NCBI RefSeq assembly: GCF_041146795.1
Contig: NC_135185.1
Coordinates: forward strand, 27,959,529-28,023,528
DNA from: Maylandia zebra
Lineage: Eukaryota; Chordata; Actinopteri; Cichliformes; Cichlidae
DNA length: 64,000 nt
Reading direction: 5' to 3'
The position numbers and the translations under genes were made by a program. The stretch's first letter is position 1. Each line of letters opens with the position of its first letter. Below the pieces are notes generated by a model. That model worked only from the letters and a program-made list of their open reading frames with translations. It was not told where the DNA came from and did no database searches. Positions 10,249 to 21,950 of the stretch are shown in pieces.

Positions 10249-12990
10249 CACTGTAAAAAATCAAACTTGCAATTGCTAAGCTTACAGTCATTTCTTTCAC
10301 AATTCAACAATAAAAGCTGAGTTGCCCCATAAACTCAAATACATTAAGGGTTTCAACTAATCATTTAACGTTTTGGAGCAAAAGTTGGTCTCAGCTGAAA
10401 TTTATTGCTGGCAAAATGAATGAATTCAAGTTTTACATGAGTTGAAGCTGTTGGCGCCTTTCTGTGCATCTCATATTTTTGGATACTACGGGGTCTACTT
10501 GCACTTTTGCAAGGACTGAAAGCCACCTTGCCGTCTGCTTTAACGCGAACACGAGGCTTTTTACACCAGGAGCTGGATGCGGCTAAGGTCGTTCTTCTCA
10601 ACTTTCTTAAGGCAAGTAATGTTTCTTTTATTGTGTATTTATATGTGTTTACTACATCATTTAAGATTCCCCCTAGACTGTTTTACTCAATCGTGCTGCT
10701 TGAATGCCCTCGTGAGCAACTTGAATGTTTTCCATCATAAAATAGTGCTTTAAAGTTTTCGTATAAAAATCGCCATGTCACAAAACAATGAAAATCCGAC
10801 AAGCATCCCTACCAAACAGGCGCGCTCATGTCTGACAAGCCTCCGCGACACCCCCTACGTGTATTTCATTAAGTGCGGCTTGTGGCCGACATACCACCGA
10901 ACGAAAACCCCCCACAAAATAGGCTAGCTCGCTCATGGCTGACGACCAACGGCGGCGAACCCCCCCCCCCGCCCTAGCACAGCTAGCAAACACTCTACTT
11001 ACGAGTAAAAAAAAAAAAGCGAAACAAAAAACACCCCTTCCCTATTGGTGTTAGAGTTTACCATGTCAGCCAATCAAAAATGATATGGCAACATGTGGCA
11101 CTTGGTTGTTTAGGAAGAAGGGGCCGTTTTAGGAGTGACACCCGCGACGGAAAGCGGGCGAACAAAAGAAAGAGAGCGCGAGTTTTCATATGTGAGACAT
11201 TAGTGACGTTTACCATATTTGGAGGCTGTAGTTAGTGTGTTGTGTAGTTATTGTTTTGTATTGTGTGTCAGTTATACTGCTCAATGTCACATTTGCTTCA
11301 AAAAAAGCCATCAAAAGCAGATTCCATTGTAAACGCTGTTCCCACATGGAAAACAGGACTGATACACCTGTTGCCAGACCTGCAGGGTTTAGGCCTTTGG
11401 TGTTCTCCTGTCTTATACTGAACACAAACTATTTTATTTTTTTTTTATTTTATTTTATTTTTGGACTGGCACAAATAATTTGTGTGCCTTCTTATTTGAT
11501 GCAGAACACCTGATTGTTTTGTAAATAGATTTAAATGGTTATATAAAAGACGCCTGAGGCCTTGGCTGCATTTTTAGGTAAATAGTACCATATAACTTTG
11601 TTTGCAAAACTTGTGCATGAAGTTCCCAAATTGATATAAAATTAGTTTTCAAAAAGTGTGTCCTCCTGAATGGGGATTATAAGCTAACAAGCAGCGTTGT
11701 GTGTTTGGCAGATGGCAGGTCATGACGGAGAGTTCAACTCTCATTCCACTTTTTGTTATAAATGCATTCAAAAAATGTTGTCATAAGTGTGCTACATTGG
11801 TTGTGCATCAAAATTACTTTAAAAACACTGACAAAACCATGAGCAATTATCTGGAATAACTAATTTTAACATCTTATTTTATAAGGCTGTATTTTTAGCA
11901 ACAACACTTAATGTGTTTTAAAAACAAAATGGTAGGTTTATAAATGAGTCTGAGTCTTATTTGATTTCCTTGTTTTAGGTCTCAAACATAGTCCAGCATC
12001 AACGAACCATCAGTTTGGAAGGGTTACTGATATTTGTTCGCGACGACGAGACCAAACTCTTAACATGTCTGGTGAGTATGCAAATCTACTCAATCTTCAG
12101 TTTTAGTTTACAGAGACTTATATGTACTGTTGTTAATTTTGCATAGGATACAGATCCAGTTGAGAGGGCAACCTGAGGTGTTACGGTGGGCATCCTCACT
12201 GTTCTGGAGGACTACGTGGGACCCAACTCGCAGTCCACAGGGGTCAACACTGCCATTGTTTTGGAAGAGAACATTATTCTTGATGATCTGCCAGACCTTC
12301 CCACTGCCTTTGCCTACCTGGCCTACTTTATGGACTCAACATGGAGTTTCCCAAAGAACTCAAGTACACATTTGTTTGCTGTATGGAAACCAGATAGAAG
12401 AGTTCACATCCTGCCATCTGATGTTTTGAATCTGTTTGTTAGTGACTATCAATCAAGATAGGTTTGATATTCTGTCTGACAATACCACACCTTTTAAAAT
12501 TGTAACATTTATTACAAAAATTTGACCTTTTTTTTTTTTTTTTTCTTTGGGAAAAGGACTTTATTTGTGGCTGAATGTTGTCAGTATGTTAAAAATGGCT
12601 CATCTCAAAACATTGTCAGTGGTGCAATTGTGTTTGAATACAATAAAGTTATTTGAAAATCAACATTGTGTAAACATTCATTAATACAACAGGGAAACTA
12701 TAAAGGATACTTTTTCTAGACTTTAGGAAATTGATTGGCAAAACAAAATGTTGCGTAAACTAAAACTAATACCTTGTGTAAACTTTAGGAAATACATTGC
12801 TTAAAACAATAAAATATGAGAAGAAAAAGCAGTTATTAATCTTGTAAACACAAAAACATTAGTTGAAGCAACTTTTCTCCTAAACTTGAAATTATAAGTG
12901 ATCCATCAGAACCTAAAAACGTAAATGCAGTGGGTTGCCTTGAGTTAAGTTTTTGCAACTTTGTTTAAAAAAAAAAAAAAAAAAAAAAAG
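10249..12990 (+). mobile_element. 2.7-kb element inside USP42 copy A exon
   Basis: Comparison with copy B shows that CCCTG (ending 10,248) and TCTTTGC (from 12,991) were adjacent, so everything between is inserted. It begins CACTGTAAAAAATC, a start seen on many fish DNA elements, and ends in an A run of about 23. Two coding pieces are visible on +: about 11,980-12,070 (LEGLLIFVRDDETKLLTC), then 12,147-12,461 (VGILTVLEDYVGPNSQSTGV, LDDLPDLPTAFAYLAYFMDS). They resemble the C-terminus of teleost transposon-encoded proteins annotated as SAMD3-like, and a C-x2-C stretch at about 11,310-11,345 may be a remnant of their zinc finger. Family assignment is uncertain. The clean insertion into an exon contributes to loss of copy A. 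Confidence 0.7.
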
Positions 12991-14625
12991 TCTTTGCTGA
13001 GAGTCCTCTTGCGATTTTGATCCTCTTTGTCTGGAGAGGAAAGGTGAGCCTGTGGCGGGGAGCCCTTGAACTTATAAAAATAAAGACAAGATTTACCTTG
13101 TCAGGGCCGCTGTGTCCATTCACTTTGTGATGACCATTGTGGTGCCCATTTTGGCTGGATTTGAAGTCTCCATACGCTTGTCCATTTAATCCATTGCCGT
13201 GATGGTGCACTCCTGACTCCCCATTGGCGGTTTTGGGAGAATTATCAAAGACATTTCCTGTGTCTTTATTTTCATTAGGATGAGACTTGGATGAACTGCC
13301 GTTATCCAGAGTGTCACAGTTCTCTTGGTCTGATTCCTCTTGGCTATCCGGCACCAGGAAGGACGCCCCGCTTCCTACAGGGTTCTGATCCCCATTACTG
13401 AAAGGCATGCCGCTGACTTGGTTTAGTGGACGCGGAATAAAACGAACGTCTGGTTGGATGTCTGAGGTAGACTGTGAGGAGGACAAAGAGCTGGAGGAGG
13501 AGGAGCTGCTGGCGGAGGACGGCTGGCAGTAAGAGGAGGAAGAAGCAGATGGGCGGTTCGGTTTGCTTTGCCCAATTGAAAATGAAAGCTTCTGTTGTTT
13601 GTCGCTGTCTAGAATCATTGTGGGCTGGCTTACTGAGTGGGAGATGGAAGCAGAAGAAGCTAGTCCATGGTTTGGTTTCCCCACCGTGCTGGGCTTGGAG
13701 CTTGTGGGATAGTCCCTCAGAGATCCATTAACATGAAGAGAACTCTGAAGGAACAAGAAGTCACAACAACAGGTTTTTAGAAGAGAAACACTGGGTTTAA
13801 CAAAAACAACATTATCAGTACCCTCAGGTGAGGAAGTACCTTGTTCATGTGTGGTGGCAGCTGGGGACCTATGAAGCCAACACTGTTCTGATGCATGGTG
13901 GCGATGGTGCGTGGGATCACCACCGGCCGGGGAGATGACTGACCAGATATGCCAGCGTTATGGTTCAAGTGGCTGTAGTCCCCAGTTTTTTTCACATCTG
14001 TGCACCTGATGACATGGAAAGAATATTAACCATGACAAAGCATCAACATTATAACATTAGGTTATAATAATACATTTTCTACAAGAAAAGTGGGAATAAA
14101 CATGTCTACATTATTAAATAATGATGGGAAAAGTTCTACTGAAGGAATAAGCCTAGAATGTTTAAAAATACCGATGTTTACTCACTTGATGTAGAAGAGG
14201 ACATATGCCTGCTGGTTGAGAACGGTCCTAATGTCACTGACTGACACGGACGAGTCATTCATCTGAAACCACTGCAAATTGCTGGCCTGTGAGACAGAAT
14301 GAGAGAGATGTGACACAGCAGATTCAGTTTCTGAATTGAATTTGAGCTAAAAAGAAGAATCTTATGGTTATATAGGGGTCTTTTTTTTTTTTTCTTTCTT
14401 TCAATGCATACAAAGTATTTTTCTCTGTTTGCATTCAGTTTTCTGCTTAAATGTGTTGTTTATGGTGTGTGTTTGTTTGTACTAAGCAACAGCAGCATTC
14501 AAACAGATTCGGGCACAGCCAGTACCTTAATATAGCAGAAATAGTGTCCAGCATGACAACTCAATCCAGAGTGAACCAGCACAGCATACAGCCTGTAGAG
14601 CTGGGGCTCCCCGTGGGACTGAGAC

Positions 14626-15333
14626 ATGAAGGGCCGCAGATCCAGATGCTCCAAATACTTCACATCCTGATGACCACCACACAAAGAATTTCAAACATTA
14701 CATGCAAATATCCTGTTTTATAATAAAACAAAGCATCTGTCATGTATCTTTATGACTTAAGCAGACACTATTGGCCATTTGACTTTGTGATTTTGCCTCC
14801 ACTGAAGTCTGCAAAGCGTTTGAGTGAGAGGGTGAGCACATTGGCGCTGCGATGGATTGTGAATCTTTTTGAGGCCGTTACCATTTTTTTGCACCTGAAG
14901 GAAACAAACATTCATCATGGTTTGGCATCTCTTTGACTTACTTGGTGCATTTGTAAGCATTTTCGCCATCCAGCTGTTCTGGCTTGACAAACTGCTTCAG
15001 AGCTTTGGAGACATTTGGAGCAGTCTATATGAACAGAGAGAGAGAGGAAAAACCTCACACTCCATAATGCAGAGAATACATAGTAGCAACGTCACTTTGA
15101 ATGTTGTCCAATTACCTTAATTTCCAGAGTGATATCCAGAAAAGGGTCAAATGTATCTGAGACAGCTTTGCAGTTTAAACGTTTAACAGAAACAGAAATC
15201 AGTGCTATGAGTATCACACAAGCTGTAAGACATAAAAAGACAAATAAAAGAAAAATAAATCAAACCTTAAAAAACAGTGACTTACCTCTGGATCTTAGGT
15301 ACCCGCCAAACACTTGATGGATGAAAGAGGTTG
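14626..15333. repeat. 708-bp duplicated USP42 block, copy A
   Basis: Matches 30,794-31,501 at a constant offset of 16,168, with no indel and no difference that I could see. It covers four exons plus the cut start of a fifth. Such identity means a very recent duplication or an assembly duplication. Confidence 0.95.
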
Positions 15334-15340
15334 TACGTGC

Positions 15341-15619
15341 TGTAACAGTTGCTATCGTAATGCAGTGTATCACCACATGGCGGCGCCTCCTGTCTCACGA
15401 CTGGTGTCACCCCCTTTTTGTTCTTCTTCGCACTCCTCCTGTAATGGATGCTCCCGTGTGTACGCGGACTAGTGTGCTCTTCAGTAATGTGTGGTAGAGG
15501 TAGCACTTATTTTTGATATTGTAAATAAATGAGTACTTTTTGGAAAGTCAGAAGCTGTTGCTCATTCGCTATCCACCTGCACACCTCCGCGGCTGGCTTC
15601 ATCTCCACCGCACGTTACA
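15341..15619 (+). mobile_element. short solo LTR-like element
   Basis: A 279-bp unit bounded by TGTAAC and GTTACA, with GTGC immediately on each side (15,337-15,340 and 15,620-15,623) as a 4-bp or longer target duplication. AATAAA near 15,526 fits an LTR reading on +. The size suits Copia-type LTRs, but I cannot link it to the Copia fragment at 18-31 kb. It sits seven bases from the break in the USP42 exon. Confidence 0.6.
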
Positions 15620-17160
15620 GTGCTTTGTCTCTAGGGGCCACCGTACATCAGTCACATGATCACATTTAACCAATGATCGCCCTTGACGGCAGAACGCGCT
15701 GGTTACGAGCCGGGAACGAGCTCACAAAGAGCACGCGCATTTTTTGCGGTCCGGAGCTGTAGGAGAAACACAAGTTAACTCAGAGACACAGACTTACTAT
15801 ATTTCTTCCATACAGACTGATGCCACAAAACCAGTAAGTAGGTGTACAGCGTACACTGTAGTGTGTAGCACCCAGGAGTATTATCTTATTACGTACACGT
15901 TGGTAAGCTGTCTTGTTGCAACTGACAAACGAGCGTGCTGTGTGTGCAACAGCGCGACAAACATTACCTGTCCTTTTATTAACTGCACAAGTAGTGCTGG
16001 TCATAGCTGCTGGCTACCTGTGTAAGGCTGTCATGGGTCTGTAGCTCTGTCACCGTTTTAGGGAACATATTTAGTTTTAAAGTATTTAGAACATATTTAG
16101 TTTTAAAGTAAGTTTCCGGGCTTTTCCTGCCTTTCTGGAGGGATTATATTTCACTAAAAAACGATCTAATATTCATGTCCACATAATAATTATTATAATT
16201 ATAATATATTAAAAAACACACGCTGTATTTTAAAGAACATACATTAAGAAGCAGATTATATTAGATTTATATTTTAAATAAGACAAAAGTTGGATTTTAC
16301 AGCAGTAAAATGATTGTATCTCTATAGTTTAAAAATGTAATAAGCTTTGCCCCTGCACAGAGTGGATAGTGAAACAAATGGAATCATCATAAATACATTA
16401 TATTTATTACTCCCCCTCCTCTTTGCTTTATTATTGTAGCTCTAGTAATAAATAATAATGTAAGGATTCTGGATCAGCACCATGATGCCCATAGTATATA
16501 CAGTATTCTGAAGAAGGTCTAAAATGTCACTTTGTGTGTGTGCATGTGTGTGTTTTATTTAGATGGATTTTTAAAAAAAATATTACTCATGATATAACAT
16601 TGTCCAGACATGCCTGGTAAGGACATGAGGAGGAAACAGAGCTGTGTGAGGCTACTAAAGGCAGTGCTATAACATTTTTCTCTCATCATTTTATTGTAGA
16701 TTAAGTGCTGGAGTTGTTAGGTGTGGATGATTAAATTATAGTTTATTGCAATAGCAAGTTGTGCCTTGTTCTCACATAGCAAGTGGAGAGTGATATATGA
16801 AAAGATGGGATGGAAGGAAGAAGAGAAGCAAAGAGTGATTCACAGGCAGAGCCTAAGCGCTGTCACCAATCTTTGCATTTAGTTATTATCTCATGACACT
16901 TGTTTAATCAGCTACCATCTCTCCTATGGACTTTTTAATGTCTACAGTCTCAGATCAACACAGCCCTGCCCTCCAGCACTATCCACAGCAACCCCTCAAC
17001 AGCAACATTGTACCCATCAGGTAAAACATCGGCTACGTTTGCTTTGCCTTGTTGCCCATATTAGATTCTTGATGAATGTGTGTTGTTGTTATTCAGCCTG
17101 GCTCAATGTGCCCCTTTTTAGCTTTAAGCACCCGCCCCTTTAAACCTCTCTGCACGGCCC
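15620..17160. other. unique spacer between the USP42 copies
   Basis: No gene recognised. It contains a 20-bp direct repeat (ACATATTTAGTTTTAAAGTA at about 16,066 and 16,090). It is the only sequence separating the truncated exon of copy A from the truncated last exon of copy B. Confidence 0.5.
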
Positions 17161-17683
17161 TGGCTCAGAGCACTGGGCTGTGCAGTTCGGGATCGCTGTC
17201 CCGATGTCTCTTCTTTTTCTTTTTCTTCTTCATTTCCGCAGCTCTGTCTGAATCTCCGTCAGAACTTCTACGGGATGACAGAGAACCAATCACATTGTTT
17301 AACAAAACCAAGATCTCAAGCTTTACGGCCAGCCTAAGACAGAAAAAGTGACCCATTATCAATAAAATGATGAAAATTCTTTCCGTTTTTAAGAAAATAT
17401 TAATACTGATAGTGAGCTTTAACCCCATATTATTTTCAAAAAAAATCTAGCTTAAAACAAACAAACACATTTCCTTCTGTTTTCATTAAAGGATCGAGAG
17501 AAAGATGGCAATACTCACCCACTCTCACGGTGTCTGTCTTTATCCTTTGATTTCTTCTTTTTCTTACTCTTTTTGTGTTTTTTAGTGTGGCGGGCCTCAG
17601 AGCTGTCGTCCCTGTCTTTGCCGAGAGTCCTCTTGCGATTTTGAACCTCTTTGTCTGGAGAGGAAAGGCGAGCCCTTGAACTT
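17161..17683. repeat. duplicated block, copy B of USP42 3' end
   Basis: Partner of 9,793-10,248 plus 12,991-13,073. Differences include a donor of GTGAGT here against GTGCGT in copy A, and the 14-nt deletion near 17,668. Confidence 0.95.
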
Positions 17684-18230
17684 GTTTGTTTCTGGTGCTG
17701 TAGAAGGTGAGAAATTTCCTTCCTTTGAGGAGTAATTTTCTCTCTCTTTGCCATTACTCTTATCCTTAATTGTCCAGGAGTCTTTACTATCCTGCAACCA
17801 CCTCCGACTGCCACGAGACTCCTCTCGGTGGGAGTAACCATATCCCCTTCGCTCATGGTCAATGTCCTCTCTTGACCGGTAGCGGTAGTAATGGTTAGAG
17901 CACCTGTCGCGATCACGCTCCCGAGGGTGCTGGAAGGTTTGCTCCCGGTGACGATCGGCCTCCCATTCCCTGTAGTAACGTCCAGAAAGGGGGAAACAAT
18001 CCCTGTACTGGCGGTGGTGACTGTCTTTGTAGTCCCGTCTGTACCGGTGACGATCATCGTCGCTTTCTCGTTCGTGACTCCTATCCCTGTAGTGTTTTTC
18101 TCTATCTCTGCCAGAGCTAGAGTACAGTCTTTTCCTGTCTCGGGAAGATCGTTTTTCATTGCAACTAGAACTAGGCTTGGACTGATACTTGGACTGATAC
18201 TGCTCCTTTAGTATTTAGTCCTTCAGTCCC
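17165..18230 (-). pseudogene. USP42: USP42 copy B C-terminal exons, frameshifted
   Basis: On -, an Arg/Ser/Asp-rich exon (about 18,230-17,519) reads SSRDRKRLYSSSGRDREKHY and EDIDHERRGYGYSHREESRG, then KFKGSP, then in another frame NRKRTLGKD and KKHKKSKKKKKSKDK. The last exon starts at 17,267 (SSDGDSDRAAEMKKKKKKK) and ends ELHSPVL, TGA. The RS and Lys-rich C-terminus is the USP42 nuclear tail. Compared with copy A, 14 nt are missing near 17,668: copy A has GAGCC, nine bases, GAGCC, while copy B has a single GAGCC. This shifts the frame inside the exon. Left of 17,161 the similarity to copy A stops, so the 3' UTR is lost. Upstream the exon runs into Copia sequence rather than an intron. Confidence 0.85.
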
Positions 18231-18249
18231 TGTTGTTGCACATTTTGCG

Positions 18250-18775
18250 ACAACACTGCCTTTTTGTCCAGCTTCTTTCTCTGTCTGGAATATGAGCATA
18301 GGCAACACAACCAAATACTTTCATATGGCTAATGTCTGGGTTTTTTTTCATACCATCTCTGATAGGGTGTTTCGTTCTTTAAAGCAGATGTTGGGAGCTT
18401 ATTCTGTATGTAAGCTGCAGTAGCAACAGCTTCTGCCCAGAATGTGTTTGGCAACTTTGCATGTGACAGCATGCTTCTAGCTGATTCCACTAGAGTTCTG
18501 TTTTTTCTCTCTGCAACACCATTTTGCTGTGGTGTGTGTGGTACAGTCATTTCATGGTGGATGCCTTGAGCTTTCAAATATTCTTGAAACTCTTTAGATG
18601 TGTATTCCCCACCATTGTCAGTTCTGAGTCTTATTACTCCCTGTCCACATTCATTTGAGAAGGTTCTTTCAAGCTCTTTGAACTTGCTCAGGACTTCTGT
18701 TTTTTCTCTTATGAAATACACTTTACAACATCTGGAGTAGTCATCAATGAAAGTCACAAAGTACTTTTTTCCTCC
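18250..18775 (-). pseudogene. Copia-type integrase fragment
   Basis: On - the frame reads GGKKYFVTFIDDYSR, then RTDNGGEYTSKEF, then PHTPQQNGVAERKNRT: the three acidic positions (D, D, E) of a Copia integrase core. A frameshift follows near 18,329, and the frame then continues as DISHMKVFGCVAYAHIP. It is the continuation of the frame at 27,494-28,530; the two are separated by the 8.7-kb element. No reverse transcriptase, RNase H or LTR follows: at about 18,240 the sequence changes to USP42. Confidence 0.85.
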
Positions 18776-19286
18776 TACCCAGATAGCAAGGAAACATTGA
18801 AACAATGTTGAGTCAATATCAGGTGATGTCATTGAATCAACGTTGAAGTGTGACGTTGACCTAACGTCACTCTTGCACCCTTTTTTAACGTTGAAACGTC
18901 AGGTTTTGATGTTGAATCAATGTTGAAACCTGACATTGATTCAACGTTATATTTTCTAATACTGTTGACATTGAAACAATGTCAGATTCTGATATTGAAA
19001 CACTGTTGAGCTATGGTGTTGATTTTCCACCTCTTTCGCACAGTTGCTTTTTATTAAAACAACAGTTAAATCATGACTGGAAATCTACCTCTCTTTATAG
19101 GTATTTTAACCAATACTAAACTACTGCATCAATATTAATATCCTAAAATAAGAAAGCATTTCATGTGATGTAACAGAGAAAAAACTAAACAAAATAAGGT
19201 CAATAGGCATGTTTCGTTTGCTAAATACTTTATTAAAAGACAGTTTCCTATTTACATTTATATGTTTCACAGAAGTTTGTAATTTT

Positions 19287-19441
19287 TTACTCTGGGATGG
19301 GGATGCATGATGTGCGTCCTGCACCACCCAAACGATCTGGGGCGTATTGGAGCCATTTCTGCACTGCTTGTGCAAAGACAAACTCGGACATAGAGTTTGC
19401 CCCTAACTGCTGCGTCAGGCCATCTAGGACAAAAATACATA

Positions 19442-19503
<62 letters not shown>

Positions 19504-20843
19504 AGTGAATTAGAGCACATGAATAAGCTCTTGTTAACTGTCTTTAAAACAAAATAAACATGGGGTCCTCGGGCTGTACAAACTACAACCCGAGGACTAA
19601 ACAAGCCAAAGACCAAAGACTCCATCTCCAGATTAACCGGACATGAAAGTCTTGTTATTAAGAAGGACAAAGTAATATAGCAAAAAAACAGTAAAACTTA
19701 CCAAATATGCATTTGCAGAGCGCTGTATCTTTAAATGCCCTTTTTTGCTTTGTCTGGTCCTTGGTTTTTTTCCCTGCCCAGTTTAGTACCGAGGCCAGCT
19801 CGTTTGTAATGGCATAAGCCATTACACGGCGGACTCGCACCTCCAGTGTGGTCCCTCCAATCAAGGTAAAGCGTCTCACCTATAGACACATTTTAAGAGA
19901 TGGAATTAGCGTGTCTCATGTCTTTAATGTGTATGCAAGTGCTTGTGTGTTTAATCAACAGGCCGTTGTTATGTATTTAAATCACATCTGACAGCTATTA
20001 CACTTTATAGTTACAAAGTGTACATAACCTTTATATACTTACCATTGCCTTATTTGCCTCTTGTGATTGAAGAGGTGCCTCTGCATTGTTTAGCTCCTCA
20101 ATGTTGTGCAAGGGCAAATCCAGAGGCAGTACCCCAGCATCTACCGATTCATTGCAGCCGGTATTGCGGATGGCTCTGACCTCCTCACGGAGTTCGTTAA
20201 CAGCTCTTGTCAGGTCTGACAGAAAAAGATAATTTTTTCTAAGTATTTAAGAATACAGACAACTTGTCAAAAGTTTCCTTGTGTCACACACAGATATGTA
20301 CAAAGACACCAGACAGTATTTTATTACCTGGTATTGTCACTCGAGGCGCCTGGGGAAACCATTTTTTTGTGGGCTGCTCATCCTCTGAGTCACTATATGT
20401 GTACAGGGGATTTGGTCTAAAGAAAAAAAGTTGAAAACGGTCATAAGTAATTACAAATGTGCTTTTGGAATATTAATTCCTAAAGTTACAGTTTGATTTA
20501 TAACAACACACACAGGAAACGGAGATGTGCAAGAAGGTACAGTATACAAGGAATTTTTGAAGTGCACAAGTGTACACGGCTTTGCATCTATAAAAAGTTT
20601 ACAAGCTTCCACTTTTTGGACTATATTATGTGGTGATATTGCAGTAAGGAAGCACCACAGATATGTATAAAAGACAAGATCATAAATTCTTAGCAATCAA
20701 AGATATGTTTGTGAAATAAAAAAAGTTTTACTTGTGCTTTCTTTTATGACTGGTCTGAGTTTCAGCTTCGGACTGAAGGTCAGACGTATCACAGTGTTCA
20801 CTTAGATATTTCTGAAGACTGCGTTCTGCTTCGTGAAATGTGT
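19287..20843 (-). CDS. DUF4806-type protein, C-terminal exons
   Basis: Five exons on - join in frame: 20,732-20,843 (HEAERSLQKYLSEHCDTSDL), 20,328-20,416 (YTYSDSEDEQPTKKWFPQAP), 20,043-20,215 (DLTRAVNELREEVRAIRNTG, LPLHNIEELNNAE), 19,702-19,879 (RRFTLIGGTTLEVRVRRVMA, NELASVLNWAGKK) and 19,287-19,423 (VQKWLQYAPDRLGG, then stop TAA). All borders are AG/GT and the phases fit. The order of a small acidic region, a helix, 'LPL..EEL', 'GG', 'NELA...NW' and 'WL.YAPDR.GG' is the pattern I know from DUF4806 proteins that accompany fish DNA transposons; function unknown. The N-terminal exon was not found; 20,936-21,075 is possibly part of it but the frame is not convincing. It lies inside the 8.7-kb element. 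Confidence 0.65.
19450..19498. repeat. (CA)n microsatellite
   Basis: About 24 CA units just upstream of the last exon of the DUF4806-type gene, in its last intron. Confidence 0.97.
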
Positions 20844-21506
20844 CTGGAAGTACAAACACAATGTATGGCCAGACATAAATTAGGACACGAAAAACTTGTT
20901 ATTGTTACATTTATACAACACCAATCCAGATGATACCCACCATGGCTTATTAGAAGTCGGACTGGTGCATAGGTGAGCCATGTTGCACCAGGATGAACTC
21001 TCCTCTTTACTGTGGCGTGGATCCTGAATGTGTCTCACGGAGGATATGGAGGCCATGACAATTTCTCCCCATTTATCCATGAACTAGGGACTATTTCTGT
21101 ACCACCAGTGCTGAACTGCACAATGCACCAGTCTTTCATTTTTATCTTTTTTTAAAATTTGGAGTCCTTTTTTGCCCTGTCTAGGATAAACAGGAAACAG
21201 ATAATTACAATATATTTCATAGTCACTACAAAACTTGATCTATTGATTGAACTAAATAATAAATAATAGCTTAAAATGTATATAGGCAACAATTACAAGC
21301 AAACCCGATAAAACTTTTTTTTTTTTTTTTTAAACATACAACTGCGTGTGTATATGTAAGCATTTAAACACTGAAGATAATAAAATTAACAGTATTTTGT
21401 CTAAGTCTGCCATTGTAGGAATTCATGGCACCGAGACAAAAACTTGGCGCACAGTGTGGCATCAAAATAGGCGCACACCTTTGACGCTGCGTTTTCTCCA
21501 TCTTCC

Positions 21507-21747
21507 TTTGTCCACACGTAAATGCTAAAACGGAGTTTTCGAAAATATCCGCCCTGGCAGGCGTCTTTAAACACTTAGACCCCCGGAGAGCAGTCATTTT
21601 GGGTTTCTACCTTAGACCCCCGCGGAGTCATCATTTTGCGTTTCTACCTTTAAAAGCCGGAGAGCAGTCAGTCAAATGCTGGAAGTGGAAGCTAAATTGG
21701 CTAGTCATTCATATGTATATTAGGTTGTTACCTAGGAATTCTGGAGG
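21507..21747. repeat. left arm of the inverted repeat around the piggyBac-like gene
   Basis: 21,709-21,747 (TCATATGTATATTAGGTTGT through GAATTCTGGAGG) pairs with 24,159-24,197 at about 35 of 39 positions. The symmetry extends outward: TTTGTCCACACGTAAA at 21,507-21,522 is exactly inverted at 24,695-24,710, and AGTGGAAGC with GCTAGTC near 21,684-21,706 is mirrored at about 24,598-24,625. A LINE tail interrupts the right arm. A clean TTAA target site was not found. Confidence 0.7.
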
Positions 21748-21950
21748 GAGGGGAGTGGGGGTGAGTGATTGAGGGGGTGGGGGAGTGGAGTGTTTCAGTT
21801 TGCCATCTTAGGGAGAAATCAACACACATGGGTGTAGGTCCTTTGTTGCTGAGATTTATTGATGAAAACAGTACAAAAAACCAACCATTTGTACACATAT
21901 GTACAAATAATAATAAAAAGTGAGTGAGTACATTTCAACATTTTCAGCAA

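Larger units (their letters stand above)
9797..15333 (-). pseudogene. USP42: USP42 copy A, 5'-truncated and interrupted
   Basis: USP42 removes ubiquitin from substrates such as histones and p53. Exons on -, 5' to 3': 15,296-15,333 (cut; VFGGYLRSR), 15,116-15,204 ([20 protein letters not shown]), 14,942-15,024 (KQFVKPEQLDGENAYKC), 14,784-14,894 ([20 protein letters not shown]), 14,526-14,666 ([18 protein letters not shown], the His box), 14,186-14,286 ([20 protein letters not shown]), 13,840-14,005 (SGQSSPRPVV, GFIGPQLPPHM), 13,097-13,744 (Ser- and His/Asn-rich), a piece at 12,991-13,073, another at about 10,140-10,248 (KKHKKSKKKKKSKDK) and the last at 9,797-9,899 (Lys run, then ELHSPVL and TGA). 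The catalytic Cys exon is absent. The Arg/Ser-rich exon is largely deleted: GPDK joins the KFKGSPP region across only 26 nt. A 2.7-kb element splits the Lys-rich exon. The 14,784 exon has lost one base at its donor. Confidence 0.9.

Noticed and set aside
13071..13097. A 26-bp intron in USP42 copy A
   Set aside because: It has GT and AG borders but is too short to splice; comparison with copy B shows that it is the scar of a deletion removing the RS exon and most of an intron.
17680..18159. The N-terminal half of a long minus-strand frame (Thr/Val-rich)
   Set aside because: It overlaps the RS-rich reading frame that matches USP42. Only the last third of that frame (NRKRTLGKD onward) is real coding sequence, reached through the 14-nt frameshift.
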